DNA from: Microbacterium oleivorans
GTDB taxonomy: Bacteria > Actinomycetota > Actinomycetes > Actinomycetales > Microbacteriaceae
Reading direction: 5' to 3'
Length of the DNA stretch: 64,000 bases
NCBI RefSeq assembly: GCF_001691565.1
Contig: NZ_MAYO01000003.1
Span: 1,883,549 to 1,947,548 of the forward strand
Shown here: positions 31,344 to 40,763 of the stretch, piece after piece
How positions within the stretch are numbered: position 1 is the stretch's first letter
Layout: every line of letters begins with the position of its first letter
Made by a program: the position numbers and the translations under genes
The notes under the pieces: generated by a model
Databases searched by the model: none
What the model saw: only the letters and a program-made list of their open reading frames with translations
What the model was told of the DNA's origin: nothing

Positions 31344-32588
31344 ATGGTGCAGCGTCAATTCCCGAAGCCGGTCGAGCTGCTCGAGCTCATGCAGTTCAAG
31401 AAGCCCGAGCTGAACGGCACGAAGCGTCGGCTGGATGCCGCGTACACGATCTCCGACCTGCGGAAGATCGCGAAGCGCCGCACCCCGAAGGCCGCGTTCG
31501 ACTACACGGATGGTGCCGCGGAGGGCGAGACCTCGCTCGCGCGCGCCCGCCAGGCGTTCGAGGACGTCGAGTTCCACCCCGATGTGCTCCGGCCCGCCGC
31601 CGAGGTCGACACTTCCGTCGAGATCCTCGGCGGGCCCTCGGCGCTCCCCTTCGGCATCGCGCCGACCGGCTTCACGCGCCTCATGCAGACCGAGGGCGAG
31701 GTCGCGGGCGCAGGCGCAGCGGGGGCCGCCGGCATCCCGTTCACCCTCTCGACCCTCGGGACCACCTCGATCGAGGGTGTGAAGGCGGCGAACCCGCACG
31801 GCCGCAATTGGTTCCAGCTGTACGTGATGCGCGACCGCGAGATCTCGTACGCGCTCGCCAAGCGCGCCGCGGAGGCCGGATTCGACACCCTGCAGTTCAC
31901 CGTCGACACCCCCGTCGCGGGTGCGCGCCTGCGCGACAAGCGCAACGGGTTCTCGATCCCGCCGCAGCTGACCCTCGGCACGATCGTCAACGCGATCCCG
32001 CGTCCCTGGTGGTGGATCGACTTCCTCACGACCACCAAGCTCGAGTTCGCGTCGCTGTCGGCCACGGGCGGCACGGTCGGCGACCTGCTCAACGCGGCGA
32101 TGGACCCGACGATCAGCTACGAGGACCTGAAGGTCATCCGCGAGATCTGGCCCGGGAAGATCGTCATCAAGGGAGTGCAGAACGTCGAGGACTCGAAGCG
32201 CCTCATCGACCACGGCGTCGACGGCATCATCCTGTCGAACCACGGCGGACGTCAGCTCGATCGCGCCCCGATCCCCTTCCACCTGCTGCCCACCGTGGTG
32301 CGGGAGGTCGGCAGGGACGCCACGATCATGGTCGACACCGGCATCATGAACGGCGCCGACATCGTCGCCGCGATGGCGCTCGGCGCGAAGTTCACGCTCA
32401 TCGGCCGCGCGTACCTCTACGGCCTCATGGCCGGCGGGCGTGCGGGCGTCGACAAGACGATCGAGATCCTTCGCAGCGAGATCGAGCGCACGATGAAGCT
32501 GCTCGGCGTCGCCTCGATCGCCGAGCTCGAGCCGCGGCACGTCACGCAGCTCACCCGCCTCGCGCCGATGCCCCGTTCCGACGCCTGA
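31344..32588 (+). CDS. FMN-dependent alpha-hydroxy-acid (L-lactate) dehydrogenase
   Basis: 414 aa from the ATG at 31344, chosen because AGAGGAGG lies about 10 nt upstream; an in-frame ATG at 31335 is too close to it. The TIM-barrel family is clear: [39 protein letters not shown] with the catalytic His, [19 protein letters not shown] and [14 protein letters not shown]. LldD-type enzymes oxidise L-lactate to pyruvate and pass electrons to quinone or oxygen. It begins 41 bp after the aldolase/dehydrogenase gene, so lactate made there can enter central metabolism. Confidence 0.9.
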   Translation: MVQRQFPKPVELLELMQFKKPELNGTKRRLDAAYTISDLRKIAKRRTPKAAFDYTDGAAEGETSLARARQAFEDVEFHPDVLRPAAEVDTSVEILGGPSALPFGIAPTGFTRLMQTEGEVAGAGAAGAAGIPFTLSTLGTTSIEGVKAANPHGRNWFQLYVMRDREISYALAKRAAEAGFDTLQFTVDTPVAGARLRDKRNGFSIPPQLTLGTIVNAIPRPWWWIDFLTTTKLEFASLSATGGTVGDLLNAAMDPTISYEDLKVIREIWPGKIVIKGVQNVEDSKRLIDHGVDGIILSNHGGRQLDRAPIPFHLLPTVVREVGRDATIMVDTGIMNGADIVAAMALGAKFTLIGRAYLYGLMAGGRAGVDKTIEILRSEIERTMKLLGVASIAELEPRHVTQLTRLAPMPRSDA

Positions 32589-32604
32589 CCGCGATCATCG
32601 ACTG

Positions 32605-32934
32605 ATGAGCGACGTCGTCCGCTTCTGCCGCAGTCGCAGCGCCGGTCGCCGCTGCACGCGGCCCCTCGACCACCCGGGTCTGCACCGCCACCGCACGATC
32701 ATGTGGACGGATGCCGCAGCCGACCCGTCCCGCTGCGCGGGCTCCGGCGAGCCCGGCTTCCCCGCCGCGAGCCTCGACGACGGATGGCCGGACGGCCGCG
32801 CGCTGTGCCCCGTCTGCCACCGCTTCGTCCCACTCCAGGACGGCCTGCTCGCCGAACACGTCACCTCGGACGAGGACGAGACGGATGCCGAGGCATCCCG
32901 CCGCCGGCAGTGGCTCAACACTCACGGGTGGTGA
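32605..32934 (+). CDS. Small Cys/His-containing protein of unknown function
   Basis: 109 aa, starting 16 nt after the lactate dehydrogenase gene. It has several Cys and His residues (VRFCRSRSAGRRC, HPGLHRHRTIMW, RALCPVCHRFVPL), the last a CPxCH knuckle that could bind zinc. No family recognised. Spacing suggests it belongs to the same transcript. Confidence 0.55.
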   Translation: MSDVVRFCRSRSAGRRCTRPLDHPGLHRHRTIMWTDAAADPSRCAGSGEPGFPAASLDDGWPDGRALCPVCHRFVPLQDGLLAEHVTSDEDETDAEASRRRQWLNTHGW

Positions 32935-32971
32935 CGGCCCCACCGCTTCGAGCGCGTGACATGCTGACGGG

Positions 32972-33820
32972 ATGCGCATCGCCGTCACCGGTTCGTCCGG
33001 AAAACTCGGGTCCGTCGTCGTCCGCGAGCTGACCGCCGCCGGTCACGAGGTGATCGGACTCGACCAGCACGGCACCCGCGGCCCGGGCTTCGTGCAGATC
33101 GACCTCACCGACCACGGCCAGGTCGTCGACGCCCTCACCGGTGTGGGCGATCAGCACGACGGCATCGACGCCCTCGTCCACCTCGCCGCGATCCCGGCTC
33201 CCGGGATCCGCCCCGACGTCGCGACCTTCCACAACAACATCACGACCACCTTCAACGTGTTCTGGGCCGCGCTCCGCCTCGGGATCACGAAGATCGTCTA
33301 CGCCTCGAGCGAGACCGTGCAGGGCCTGCCGTTCGAAACACCGCCGCCCTACATCCCGGTCGACGAGGACTACCCGGCGCGACCCGAATCGGTCTACTCG
33401 CTCGTGAAGCACCTCGAGGAGCAGATGGCGATCGAGCTGACGCGGTGGTACCCGAAGGCATCCATCACCGCCCTCCGTTTCTCGAACGTCATGTGGCCCG
33501 AGGACTACGCGGAGTTCCCCTCGTTCGACGCCGACGCGCGGCAGCGCAAGTGGAACCTGTGGAGCTACATCGACGCCCGCGACGGATCGCAGGCCATCGA
33601 ACGCGCGCTCGAGGTCGCGGGCCCCGGCTTCGACCACTTCCTCATCGCCGCGGCCGACACCGTCATGAGCCGCCCGAACGACGAGCTCGTCGCCGAGGTG
33701 TTCCCCGACGTCGAGCTACGCGGCGACCTGGGCGTCAACGACTCCCTCTTCTCGACCGCGAAGGCGCAGCGCGTGCTCGGCTACCGCCCGCAGCACTCCT
33801 GGCGCGACGCCGTCGACTGA
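32972..33820 (+). CDS. NAD-dependent epimerase/dehydratase family protein
   Basis: 282 aa, extended short-chain dehydrogenase. The N-terminal MRIAVTGSSGKLGS is the nucleotide-binding loop, VYASSETVQG the serine region and SVYSLVKHLEE the YxxxK catalytic pair. The C-terminal half is shorter than in GalE-type enzymes. It follows the rhamnose/lactate genes on the same strand and could act on a sugar or sugar acid; the substrate is not deducible. It converges with the lipoprotein gene with only 2 nt between the stops. Confidence 0.88.
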   Translation: MRIAVTGSSGKLGSVVVRELTAAGHEVIGLDQHGTRGPGFVQIDLTDHGQVVDALTGVGDQHDGIDALVHLAAIPAPGIRPDVATFHNNITTTFNVFWAALRLGITKIVYASSETVQGLPFETPPPYIPVDEDYPARPESVYSLVKHLEEQMAIELTRWYPKASITALRFSNVMWPEDYAEFPSFDADARQRKWNLWSYIDARDGSQAIERALEVAGPGFDHFLIAAADTVMSRPNDELVAEVFPDVELRGDLGVNDSLFSTAKAQRVLGYRPQHSWRDAVD

Positions 33821-33822
33821 GG

Positions 33823-34665
33823 TCAGCCGCCGAACTCGGCGAGGACGTAGACCTCGCTGTGGTTGACCGCGCAGAGCTGGGCGATCGGGTTCTGAGCGTC
33901 CCAGAACTCCTGCACCTCGGTCATTCCGCCGGGGATCGGCGAGCGCTCCGCGAGAACCGTGTGAAGCGACCGGAGATAGGGCGCGAGGGCGGTCGACGAC
34001 GACGCGGCGAGCATGTCCGCCGCGTCGGCCGCGGCATCCAGTCGGCGGTTCCATTCGTCTGCGCCGAAAGCCGCGTAGAAGCCGTAGCCCTCGTCCGCGT
34101 TCGTGACCTGGCTGTAGACGCCCGAGAACAGCTCGCACTCCTCGGCGAGCACGGCATCCTGCGGAAACGGTTCGGACAGATACGAGACGGATGCCGACCA
34201 CTCGACCTCCGGGGTCAGCCCGAGCGTGAGCTCGGGAGCCGACCGGGCCTCCCACGGCCAGGAGAGCACGCGCTCCGGGTCGCACGGCCCGGACTGCGGC
34301 GCCTGCCCGAGCATCATCGAGTCGCCGAGCTCCGCCGTGAAGCGCTCCGCGGGATCGCACGTCAGCTGGATCTGCACCGAGCGCGTGCCAGCCGGCACAT
34401 CGAGGGTGACGGCGCCGGGACCCGAGCCCGCGATCTCCTGCGTCGCGATGACCGACGAGGACGCCGGGGAGGGCTCGGCCGTCGGCGAGGGGGACGGCGA
34501 CGGTGCCGCAGCGATCACCGGCGCCTCCGCGGTCGGGGAGGCGCCGGCCGCGGGGTCGACGGCCGTCGACGCGCATCCCGTCGAGAGCATCACCAGCGCG
34601 GTCGCGAGGACGCTCGCCTTCGCGCGCCGGCGCGTGCGCGGCGCAGCGGCATCCCCCCAGATCAT
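33823..34665 (-). CDS. Predicted lipoprotein of unknown function
   Basis: 280 aa. The N-terminus has basic residues, a hydrophobic stretch (ASVLATALVMLSTGC) and a lipobox with the modified Cys at residue 31. An Ala/Pro/Ser/Thr-rich linker follows (about 38-65), then a globular domain of ~200 residues that I do not recognise (starting near TLDVPAGTRSVQIQL, ending AVNHSEVYVLAEFGG). It is expected to be attached to the outer face of the membrane. Confidence 0.8.
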   Translation of the reverse strand: MIWGDAAAPRTRRRAKASVLATALVMLSTGCASTAVDPAAGASPTAEAPVIAAAPSPSPSPTAEPSPASSSVIATQEIAGSGPGAVTLDVPAGTRSVQIQLTCDPAERFTAELGDSMMLGQAPQSGPCDPERVLSWPWEARSAPELTLGLTPEVEWSASVSYLSEPFPQDAVLAEECELFSGVYSQVTNADEGYGFYAAFGADEWNRRLDAAADAADMLAASSSTALAPYLRSLHTVLAERSPIPGGMTEVQEFWDAQNPIAQLCAVNHSEVYVLAEFGG

Positions 34666-34804
34666 CCCTCCTGTCTAGCAGACGGCCGGCCGCCGCCGTC
34701 AGCTGACCCAGAACCTTCGCGGGGGACATCCCCAGTCGACACCGCGGACGCACAGCTAGGCTGAGACGTCCCCGAGCCCGCCGCCGAGCATCGCGAGCCC
34801 CGCC

Positions 34805-35938
34805 ATGGATCTGTCGATCATCGTTCCGACCTTCAACGAAGGTCCGAACGTCGATGAGCTGCTGCGACGTATCGGCGATGCCCTCGAGGGACGTGTGTTC
34901 GAAGTCGTCTTCGTCGACGACTCGACGGACGACACCCCGGAGATCATCGCCGCGGCGGCGACACGAGCCGGCTTCCCGGTACGTCTGATCCATCGGGAGG
35001 ATCCCGTTGCGGGGCTCGGGGGCGCGGTCGTCGCAGGATTCCAGGCGGCGAGCTCGCGGTGGTGCCTCGTCATGGACGGCGACCTGCAGCATCCCCCCGA
35101 GGACATCCCGCGGCTCATCGACCGTGCCGACCGCGGCGACGTCGATGTCGTCGTCGCGTCGCGCTACGCCTCGGGCGGGACGTCGAAGGGCCTCGCCGAC
35201 GCGACCCGCACCGCTGTCTCGCGCGCGTCGACGGCGCTGACCAAGGCGATGTTCCCCCGCAAGCTGGCGAACTGCTCCGACCCCATGACCGGGTTCTTCC
35301 TCGTCGACACGCACGCGGTCGACGTCGAGGCACTCCGCCCCCGCGGCTTCAAGATCCTTCTCGAGGTCCTCGCCCGTCGTCAGCTGCGCGTCGACGAGGT
35401 GCCGTTCGATTTCGCCTCGCGCCACGCCGGGACCTCGAAGGCGACGTTCACGCAGGGCGTGCGCTTCCTGACGCAGCTGGCGATGCTGCGCTTCGGACGG
35501 ATGTCGGCGTTCGCCCTCGTCGGCGGGTTCGGCGCGATCGCGAACCTCGTGATCATGTGGGGACTGATCCGGTTGGGGATGGACTACGTGCCCGCCGCGA
35601 TCATCGCGAGCGTCATCACGATCATCACGAACTTCCTGCTCCTGGAGTACCTCGTCTTCGCCGACATGCGCTCCGAGTCCGGACGCATGCTCACGAGGTT
35701 CGTGAAATCCTTCACCTTCAACGGGCTCGAAGCGATCGTCCGCATCCCGATCCTCTCGATCCTCGTCGAGGGTGCCCACATCCCCGCCGTCCTCGCGGCC
35801 GCGCTCACCCTCGTCGCAGCGTTCGTGCTGCGCTTCGTCTTCCACGCGCTCGTCGTCTACGCACCGCGCCGCGCGAGCAGGCCTGTGGCGACGAAGGAGA
35901 CAGCGCCCGCCTCGGTCGGCAGGCGTACGCTGGAGTGA
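34805..35938 (+). CDS. GT2 glycosyltransferase (DPM1-like) fused to GtrA membrane domain
   Basis: 377 aa. Residues 1-~225 are a GT-A polyprenol-phosphate sugar transferase: SIIVPTFNEGPNVDEL, VVFVDDSTDD, LVMDGDLQHPPEDI and GFKILLEVL. Residues ~235-360 hold four hydrophobic helices of the GtrA type. Such fusions make a polyprenol-phosphate sugar and may help flip it across the membrane for glycosylation of envelope polymers or proteins. Its stop overlaps the next gene's start (TGATG). Confidence 0.9.
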   Translation: MDLSIIVPTFNEGPNVDELLRRIGDALEGRVFEVVFVDDSTDDTPEIIAAAATRAGFPVRLIHREDPVAGLGGAVVAGFQAASSRWCLVMDGDLQHPPEDIPRLIDRADRGDVDVVVASRYASGGTSKGLADATRTAVSRASTALTKAMFPRKLANCSDPMTGFFLVDTHAVDVEALRPRGFKILLEVLARRQLRVDEVPFDFASRHAGTSKATFTQGVRFLTQLAMLRFGRMSAFALVGGFGAIANLVIMWGLIRLGMDYVPAAIIASVITIITNFLLLEYLVFADMRSESGRMLTRFVKSFTFNGLEAIVRIPILSILVEGAHIPAVLAAALTLVAAFVLRFVFHALVVYAPRRASRPVATKETAPASVGRRTLE

Positions 35939-36198
35939 TGACCGACACGTCCGCTCAGATCACGATGTTCGGCGCCGAATGGTGCCGCGACTGCCGCCGC
36001 ACCAAGGCGCAGCTCGACAGCCTCGGAGTCGACTACCGCTACGTCGACCTCGAAGCGGAGCCCGACGCCGCCGAGGTCGCCCGCGAGATCTCGGGACGCA
36101 CCAACATCCCCGTCGTCGTCTACCCGGACTCGACCCACCACGTGGAGCCCAGCAACGACGACGTCGCGGCGAAGCTGCGCGAGCTGTCTCTCATCTGA
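35938..36198 (+). CDS. Mycoredoxin / glutaredoxin-like protein
   Basis: 86 aa thioredoxin-fold protein with the active site EWCRDC (CxxC at about 17-20) and a NIPVVVYP cis-Pro region. Mycoredoxins use mycothiol to reduce mixed disulfides in Actinobacteria. Its ATG overlaps the glycosyltransferase stop by one base, so it is translationally coupled. Confidence 0.88.
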   Translation: MTDTSAQITMFGAEWCRDCRRTKAQLDSLGVDYRYVDLEAEPDAAEVAREISGRTNIPVVVYPDSTHHVEPSNDDVAAKLRELSLI

Positions 36199-36230
36199 GC
36201 CCATCGGCCCTCGCCCATCACCCAGCGACG

Positions 36231-37919
36231 ATGACGACGACGTCACCGGCCACGCCGCGCGAACTCTCCCCCGACACCCGCACCGCCCTCGACACGGCCC
36301 TCACCCGCCTGCGTGCGGGAGCGGGCGACTGGACGTCGCTCACCGCCGCCGGCCGACGTGACCTGCTCCGCCGCGTCCGTGCCGCCGTCGCCGACTCCGC
36401 CGACGACTGGGCGAGGATCGCCGCTGCGAGCAAGGGGCTCAGCGCGTGGCATCCGCTCGCCGGCGAGGAATGGCTCGCCGGTCCGTATGCGGCGATCGTC
36501 GCCCTGGACGCCTACGCGCGGACGCTCGACGCCCTCGCCCGCGGCCGGAGCCCGCTCGGCGGCATCCGCACCGGGACCGGCCCCGATGGACGCACCGTCG
36601 TCCACACGTCGCCGCTGACCTTCTCGGATCGGATCCTGCTGTCGGGCTACACGACCGAGGTGTGGTTGCAGCCCGGGGTCACGTCGCACGCGGCTCGGGA
36701 TGCCGCAGGCCTCGGTTCGCGGCATCCGCTTCGCAGCACCGGGGTCGGACTCGTCCTCGGGGCCGGGAACGTGACCTCGATCCCCTTCCTGGACGTGCTG
36801 TACGAGCTCCTCGCGGAGGGGCGCGTCGCGCTGCTCAAGGTCAACCCCACGCAGGACGCGCTCGTCCCCGTCTTCGAGCGCGCGTTCGCACCGCTCATCG
36901 AGGCCGGGTTCGCCGCCGTGGTGAGCGGAGGCGGTGACGTCGGCGCGTACCTCACGCGGCACGCCGAGGTCGATCACGTCCACATCACCGGGTCCGAGAC
37001 GACCTTCCGTGCCATCGTCGGCGCGGGCGAGGATCGCCTGCGCGTCCCGATCACGGCGGAACTCGGCGGGGTTTCGCCGATCATCGTGGTGCCCGGACGT
37101 TGGTCGAAGGCCGACCTGCGGTTCCAGGCCGAGCACGTCGCCACCATGCGGTTGCACAACAGCGGCCACAACTGCATCGCCGGGCAGGTCGTCCTCCTCA
37201 GCCGTGACTGGGACCAGCGCGAGGACTTCGAGCGCGAACTGCGGCGAGCCTTCTCGCGGACGCCGAAGCGGCCGGTCTGGTATCCGAATGCGACCGCCCG
37301 CCTGCAGCGGGTGCGCGAAACCTACCCCGATGCGGAGTGGTTCGCGGGTGGCACGCGCGCGATCACCCACGGCGACGGTGAGATCGAGACGGCGGAGTAC
37401 TTCGCGCCGGTGCTGGGGATCGTCGACCTTCCCGGCACAGGGGCAGCCTTCCTCGACGCCGCCATCGACCACGCGAACGAGCGACTCACCGGCACCCTCG
37501 GCGCGAACGTCCTCGTCGACCCGGCTACGTCACGCGAGTTGGGCGCCGGGCTCGAGGAGTCGATCGCACGCCTGCGCTACGGCACGGTCGCGATCAACGC
37601 GTGGACCGCCTTCGGGTTCCTCATGCCGACCGCCACCTGGGGCGCGTTCCCCGGCGGCACGGTCGACGACGCCCCGAGCGGGATCGGGATCGTCCACAAC
37701 GCCCTGCTCCTGGACGACGTCGAGCGGACCGTCGTGCGCGGACCGTTCCGCCCGTTCCCCCGGTCTCTGACCGGCGGCCGGTTCTCGGTGCTGCCGAAGC
37801 CGCCCTGGTTCGTGACCTCGCGCACCGGCCGCGTGGTGTCGGAGGGGTTCGCCCGTTTCCGCATCGACGGGCGCATCGCCCCGCTGCTGATCACCCTGGC
37901 ACGGGCCTTCGGCGCCTGA
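36231..37919 (+). CDS. Aldehyde dehydrogenase family protein
   Basis: 562 aa from the ATG at 36231. The family core is visible: VGLVLGAGNVTSIPFLDVLY for the nucleotide site, HVHITGSETTF, ITAELGGVSPIIVVPG and the catalytic Cys in LHNSGHNCIAGQ. It is longer than typical ALDHs and the Cys context (HNC) is unlike the usual GQxC. It may therefore be a diverged member acting on a lipid or acyl substrate; the substrate is unknown. It is followed by a clear hairpin terminator. Confidence 0.82.
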   Translation: MTTTSPATPRELSPDTRTALDTALTRLRAGAGDWTSLTAAGRRDLLRRVRAAVADSADDWARIAAASKGLSAWHPLAGEEWLAGPYAAIVALDAYARTLDALARGRSPLGGIRTGTGPDGRTVVHTSPLTFSDRILLSGYTTEVWLQPGVTSHAARDAAGLGSRHPLRSTGVGLVLGAGNVTSIPFLDVLYELLAEGRVALLKVNPTQDALVPVFERAFAPLIEAGFAAVVSGGGDVGAYLTRHAEVDHVHITGSETTFRAIVGAGEDRLRVPITAELGGVSPIIVVPGRWSKADLRFQAEHVATMRLHNSGHNCIAGQVVLLSRDWDQREDFERELRRAFSRTPKRPVWYPNATARLQRVRETYPDAEWFAGGTRAITHGDGEIETAEYFAPVLGIVDLPGTGAAFLDAAIDHANERLTGTLGANVLVDPATSRELGAGLEESIARLRYGTVAINAWTAFGFLMPTATWGAFPGGTVDDAPSGIGIVHNALLLDDVERTVVRGPFRPFPRSLTGGRFSVLPKPPWFVTSRTGRVVSEGFARFRIDGRIAPLLITLARAFGA

Positions 37920-37936
37920 GCCGCGCCCATCAACGG

Positions 37937-37973
37937 CGAGAGCCGCACCCCGGATGACGGGATGCGGCTCTCG
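37937..37973. terminator. Bidirectional hairpin terminator
   Basis: CGAGAGCCGCA / TGCGGCTCTCG with an inner CCC/GGG pairing, located between the convergent aldehyde dehydrogenase and DEAD-box genes. Confidence 0.78.
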
Positions 37974-37985
37974 AGAAGAGTGCGC

Positions 37986-39530
37986 TCAGCGGCCGGAGCG
38001 CCGACCTGCGCCGTTCTGACGGACGACCGAACCGACGGTCAGCGAGCCGCCGCCGCTCGCGCGACGACCGGTGCGACGAGCCCCGCCGGTCGGGGCGGCC
38101 TTGAGCGCGCCGTGCGACGCGGCCTGGCCGGCCGTCCGAGCGGGCTGGCCGTCGCGGCGCGGGGCGTCTGAGGAGCGACGCGGGGCGTCGGACGTGCGAC
38201 CCTGACCGCGTCCGCGACCGCCCTCTCCGCGTCCGCCGCCCTGGCCGCGTCCGCCGCCCTGGCCTTCACGAGCGGCGCGCTTGCGCTGCGCGTTCGCGCC
38301 CTGGCTCTGCCCGCCGCCGCGGCCCTGCGGCTGCTCGGGCGCCGGGGTGACGTGCGGGGCGATCTCGCCGACGAGCTCGACGACCGGGGCGGATGCCGCG
38401 GTCACGGTCTGCGGCGTGACGGAGATCGCGGCCTTGCGCAGCAGGGAGTCGACGTCGCGACGCTGCTCGGGCAGGACGATCGTGACGACGGCGCCCTCGG
38501 CGCCGGCGCGGGCGGTGCGGCCCGAGCGGTGCAGGTACGCCTTGTGCTCCATGGGCGGGTCGACGTGGACGACGAGCTCGACGTTGTCGACGTGCACACC
38601 GCGGGCGGCGACATCGGTCGCGACGAGCACACGGGCGGTGCCGGCCGAGAACGCGGCGAGGTTGCGGTCACGCTGCGGCTGCGACAGGTTGCCGTGCAGG
38701 TCGACCGACGGGATGCCCTGCGAGGTCAGCTGCTTGGCGAGCTTCTTCGCGGCGTGCTTGGTGCGCAGGAACAGGATGCGGCGACCGGTGCCCGAGGCGA
38801 GGAAGCGCACGAGCTCCTTCTTCTCGTCGGAGCCGGGCACGTGGAACACGTGGTGGGTCATCGCGGTGACGGGCGAGTGCGCCTCGTCGACCGAGTGGAG
38901 CACCTCGTTCTGCAGGAAGCGGCTGACCAGCTTGTCCACGCCGTTGTCGAGCGTGGCGCTGAACAGCAGGCGCTGCGAACCCTGCGGGGTCGCGTTCAGG
39001 ATGCGGGTGACCCCGGGCAGGAAGCCGAGGTCGGCCATGTGGTCGGCCTCGTCGATGACGGTGATCTCGACGGCGTCGAGGCTCACGAGCTTCTGCTGCA
39101 TGAGGTCCTCGAGGCGGCCGGGGCAGGCCACGACGATGTCGGCGCCGGCGCGGATGGCCTCGACCTGGCGGTTCTGGTTGACGCCGCCGAAGACGGTGGC
39201 CGTCTTCATGCCGTAGGCAGCCGCGAGCGGCGCCAGAACGCGGTCGATCTGGGTAGCGAGCTCGCGCGTCGGAGCGAGGACGAGGCCCAGGATGCGGCCG
39301 CGGCGGCGGGTGCCGCCGGCGAGGCCCTGCCCGAGGCGGGCGACCATCGGGATCGAGAAGGCGAGGGTCTTGCCCGAGCCGGTGCGGCCACGGCCGAGCA
39401 CGTCGCGACCGGCGAGCGTGTCGGGGAGCGTGTCGATCTGGATCGGGAACGGGGTGGTCTTGCCGTCCGCGGCGAGCGCGGTGACGAGGGGGGCGGGCAC
39501 GCCGAGCGTGCCGAACGTGGGTTCAGTCAT
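37986..39530 (-). CDS. DEAD/DEAH-box RNA helicase
   Basis: 514 aa. Motifs in order: Q-motif region FPIQIDTLP, motif I GRGRTGSGKT, Ia APTRELATQI, Ib, motif II DEADHMAD, motif III SAT, and C-terminal motifs VATDVAARGVHVDNV and HRSGRTARAG. A basic Arg/Gly-rich tail (RGQGGGRGEGGRGRGQGR region, then RRSSDAPRR) probably binds RNA. RhlE/CshA-like; roles in ribosome assembly and cold adaptation are usual for the family. Confidence 0.94.
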   Translation of the reverse strand: MTEPTFGTLGVPAPLVTALAADGKTTPFPIQIDTLPDTLAGRDVLGRGRTGSGKTLAFSIPMVARLGQGLAGGTRRRGRILGLVLAPTRELATQIDRVLAPLAAAYGMKTATVFGGVNQNRQVEAIRAGADIVVACPGRLEDLMQQKLVSLDAVEITVIDEADHMADLGFLPGVTRILNATPQGSQRLLFSATLDNGVDKLVSRFLQNEVLHSVDEAHSPVTAMTHHVFHVPGSDEKKELVRFLASGTGRRILFLRTKHAAKKLAKQLTSQGIPSVDLHGNLSQPQRDRNLAAFSAGTARVLVATDVAARGVHVDNVELVVHVDPPMEHKAYLHRSGRTARAGAEGAVVTIVLPEQRRDVDSLLRKAAISVTPQTVTAASAPVVELVGEIAPHVTPAPEQPQGRGGGQSQGANAQRKRAAREGQGGGRGQGGGRGEGGRGRGQGRTSDAPRRSSDAPRRDGQPARTAGQAASHGALKAAPTGGARRTGRRASGGGSLTVGSVVRQNGAGRRSGR

Positions 39531-39722
39531 GAGAGAACTAACTCGGGCGTGTTCGCCCGGATCGGTGTCCCGAGTGCGAGTGCGCAGACGGGTTCGCCGT
39601 GAGAAGGAGTCGCCAGCGACGATCGATGGATCGGCAGCGGATGATGCGTTCTACGACGCGAGGGGCACCAGGAAAGGCGCCGCAACTCCGTCAGCCTATC
39701 AGGCGCCTCCCGGGCGGGACTC

Positions 39723-40598
39723 TCAGAGGTCCCGACCCGAGACCGCGAACGTGTCGCACGCGCGGGGTTCGCCCTCGTATCCCGCCATGAACCAGCGCTG
39801 CCGCTGCTCGCTCGAGCCGTGGGTCCAGCTCTCGGGATTCACGCGGCCCGACTGCTGCTGGATGTGGTCGTCGCCGACGGCAGCGGCGGCCGAGAGCGCG
39901 TCGTCGATCTGCGCCTGCGTCGGTTCGAGCAGGTACGGCTGACCCGCGGCATCCTTCTGCTTCGACGCGTCCGCCGCCCAGGCTCCGGCGTAGCAGTCGG
40001 CCTGCAGCTCGGTGCGGACGGCGTTGCTGTCCTCGCCGGTGCCGTCGCGCGGATGATCCTCGAAGACGCCCGTCAGGTGCTGGACGTGGTGTCCGTATTC
40101 GTGCGCGAGCACGTACAGCTGCGCGAAATCACCGCCCTCGGCGCCGAGCTGTCCCCGAAGGATCGACCAGAACGTGGGGTCGATGTAGACGGTCTCGTCC
40201 GTCGGGCAGTAGAACGGACCGGTCTGATTGGATGCCGTGCCGCAGGGTGTCTGCGCCTGCTGATCGACGATCACGAGGCTCGGCGCACGGTAGTCGCCGT
40301 CGAACTGACCTTCCCAGTAGGAGTTGATGACTTCCTCACCGGCGTCGAGCCGGCACGCGTCGTCGTTGTTGGCGTCGCTGCCGGTCTGGCAGTTCGTCAA
40401 TGCGGTCCCCTGCTCCTGGGTGCCACCGCCCGGCGCCCCGCCGAGCAGTCCGCTGAGGTCCTGGCCGGTGAAGAGCGAGAAGAGCAGCACGGCGATGCCG
40501 ATCACCCCGACCCCGGCACCACCCGCGATCATCGGCCCGCGGCCGCCACGACGGGTCGCGCTCTTGCCCCGCACATCCGCGTTCGGGTTGAAGGTCAT
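39723..40598 (-). CDS. Neutral zinc metallopeptidase (YpfJ-like), membrane-anchored
   Basis: 291 aa from the ATG at 40596-40598. A single membrane segment (about 23-46, IAGGAGVGVIGIAVLLF) is followed by a Gly/Gln-rich stretch and an exported peptidase domain with the HExxH-type zinc site LAHEYGHHVQHL and the later Glu in LQADCYAGAW. Conserved TEFYCPTD-like and IYIDPTF-like segments (here FYCPTDETVYIDPTFW) fix the family. Physiological substrate unknown. Confidence 0.9.
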   Translation of the reverse strand: MTFNPNADVRGKSATRRGGRGPMIAGGAGVGVIGIAVLLFSLFTGQDLSGLLGGAPGGGTQEQGTALTNCQTGSDANNDDACRLDAGEEVINSYWEGQFDGDYRAPSLVIVDQQAQTPCGTASNQTGPFYCPTDETVYIDPTFWSILRGQLGAEGGDFAQLYVLAHEYGHHVQHLTGVFEDHPRDGTGEDSNAVRTELQADCYAGAWAADASKQKDAAGQPYLLEPTQAQIDDALSAAAAVGDDHIQQQSGRVNPESWTHGSSEQRQRWFMAGYEGEPRACDTFAVSGRDL

Positions 40599-40763
40599 GC
40601 CGTGACGGTACTCCCGGCACCGTGTCGGACGACACGGGTTGCGTCCGCGGCCGGAACCGTACTCGCACCCTCCCCGACCGTCGGCGATCGGACAGAATGG
40701 GGCAATCGGACACAATGGAGTGCGACGGCGCTGATCGCGTCGCCGCTCGCGGAGGAGATCACA

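Noticed and set aside
33716..35845. A 709-codon minus-strand open frame
   Set aside because: Shadow over the lipoprotein gene and the GT2-GtrA gene, which have clear signal and family motifs.
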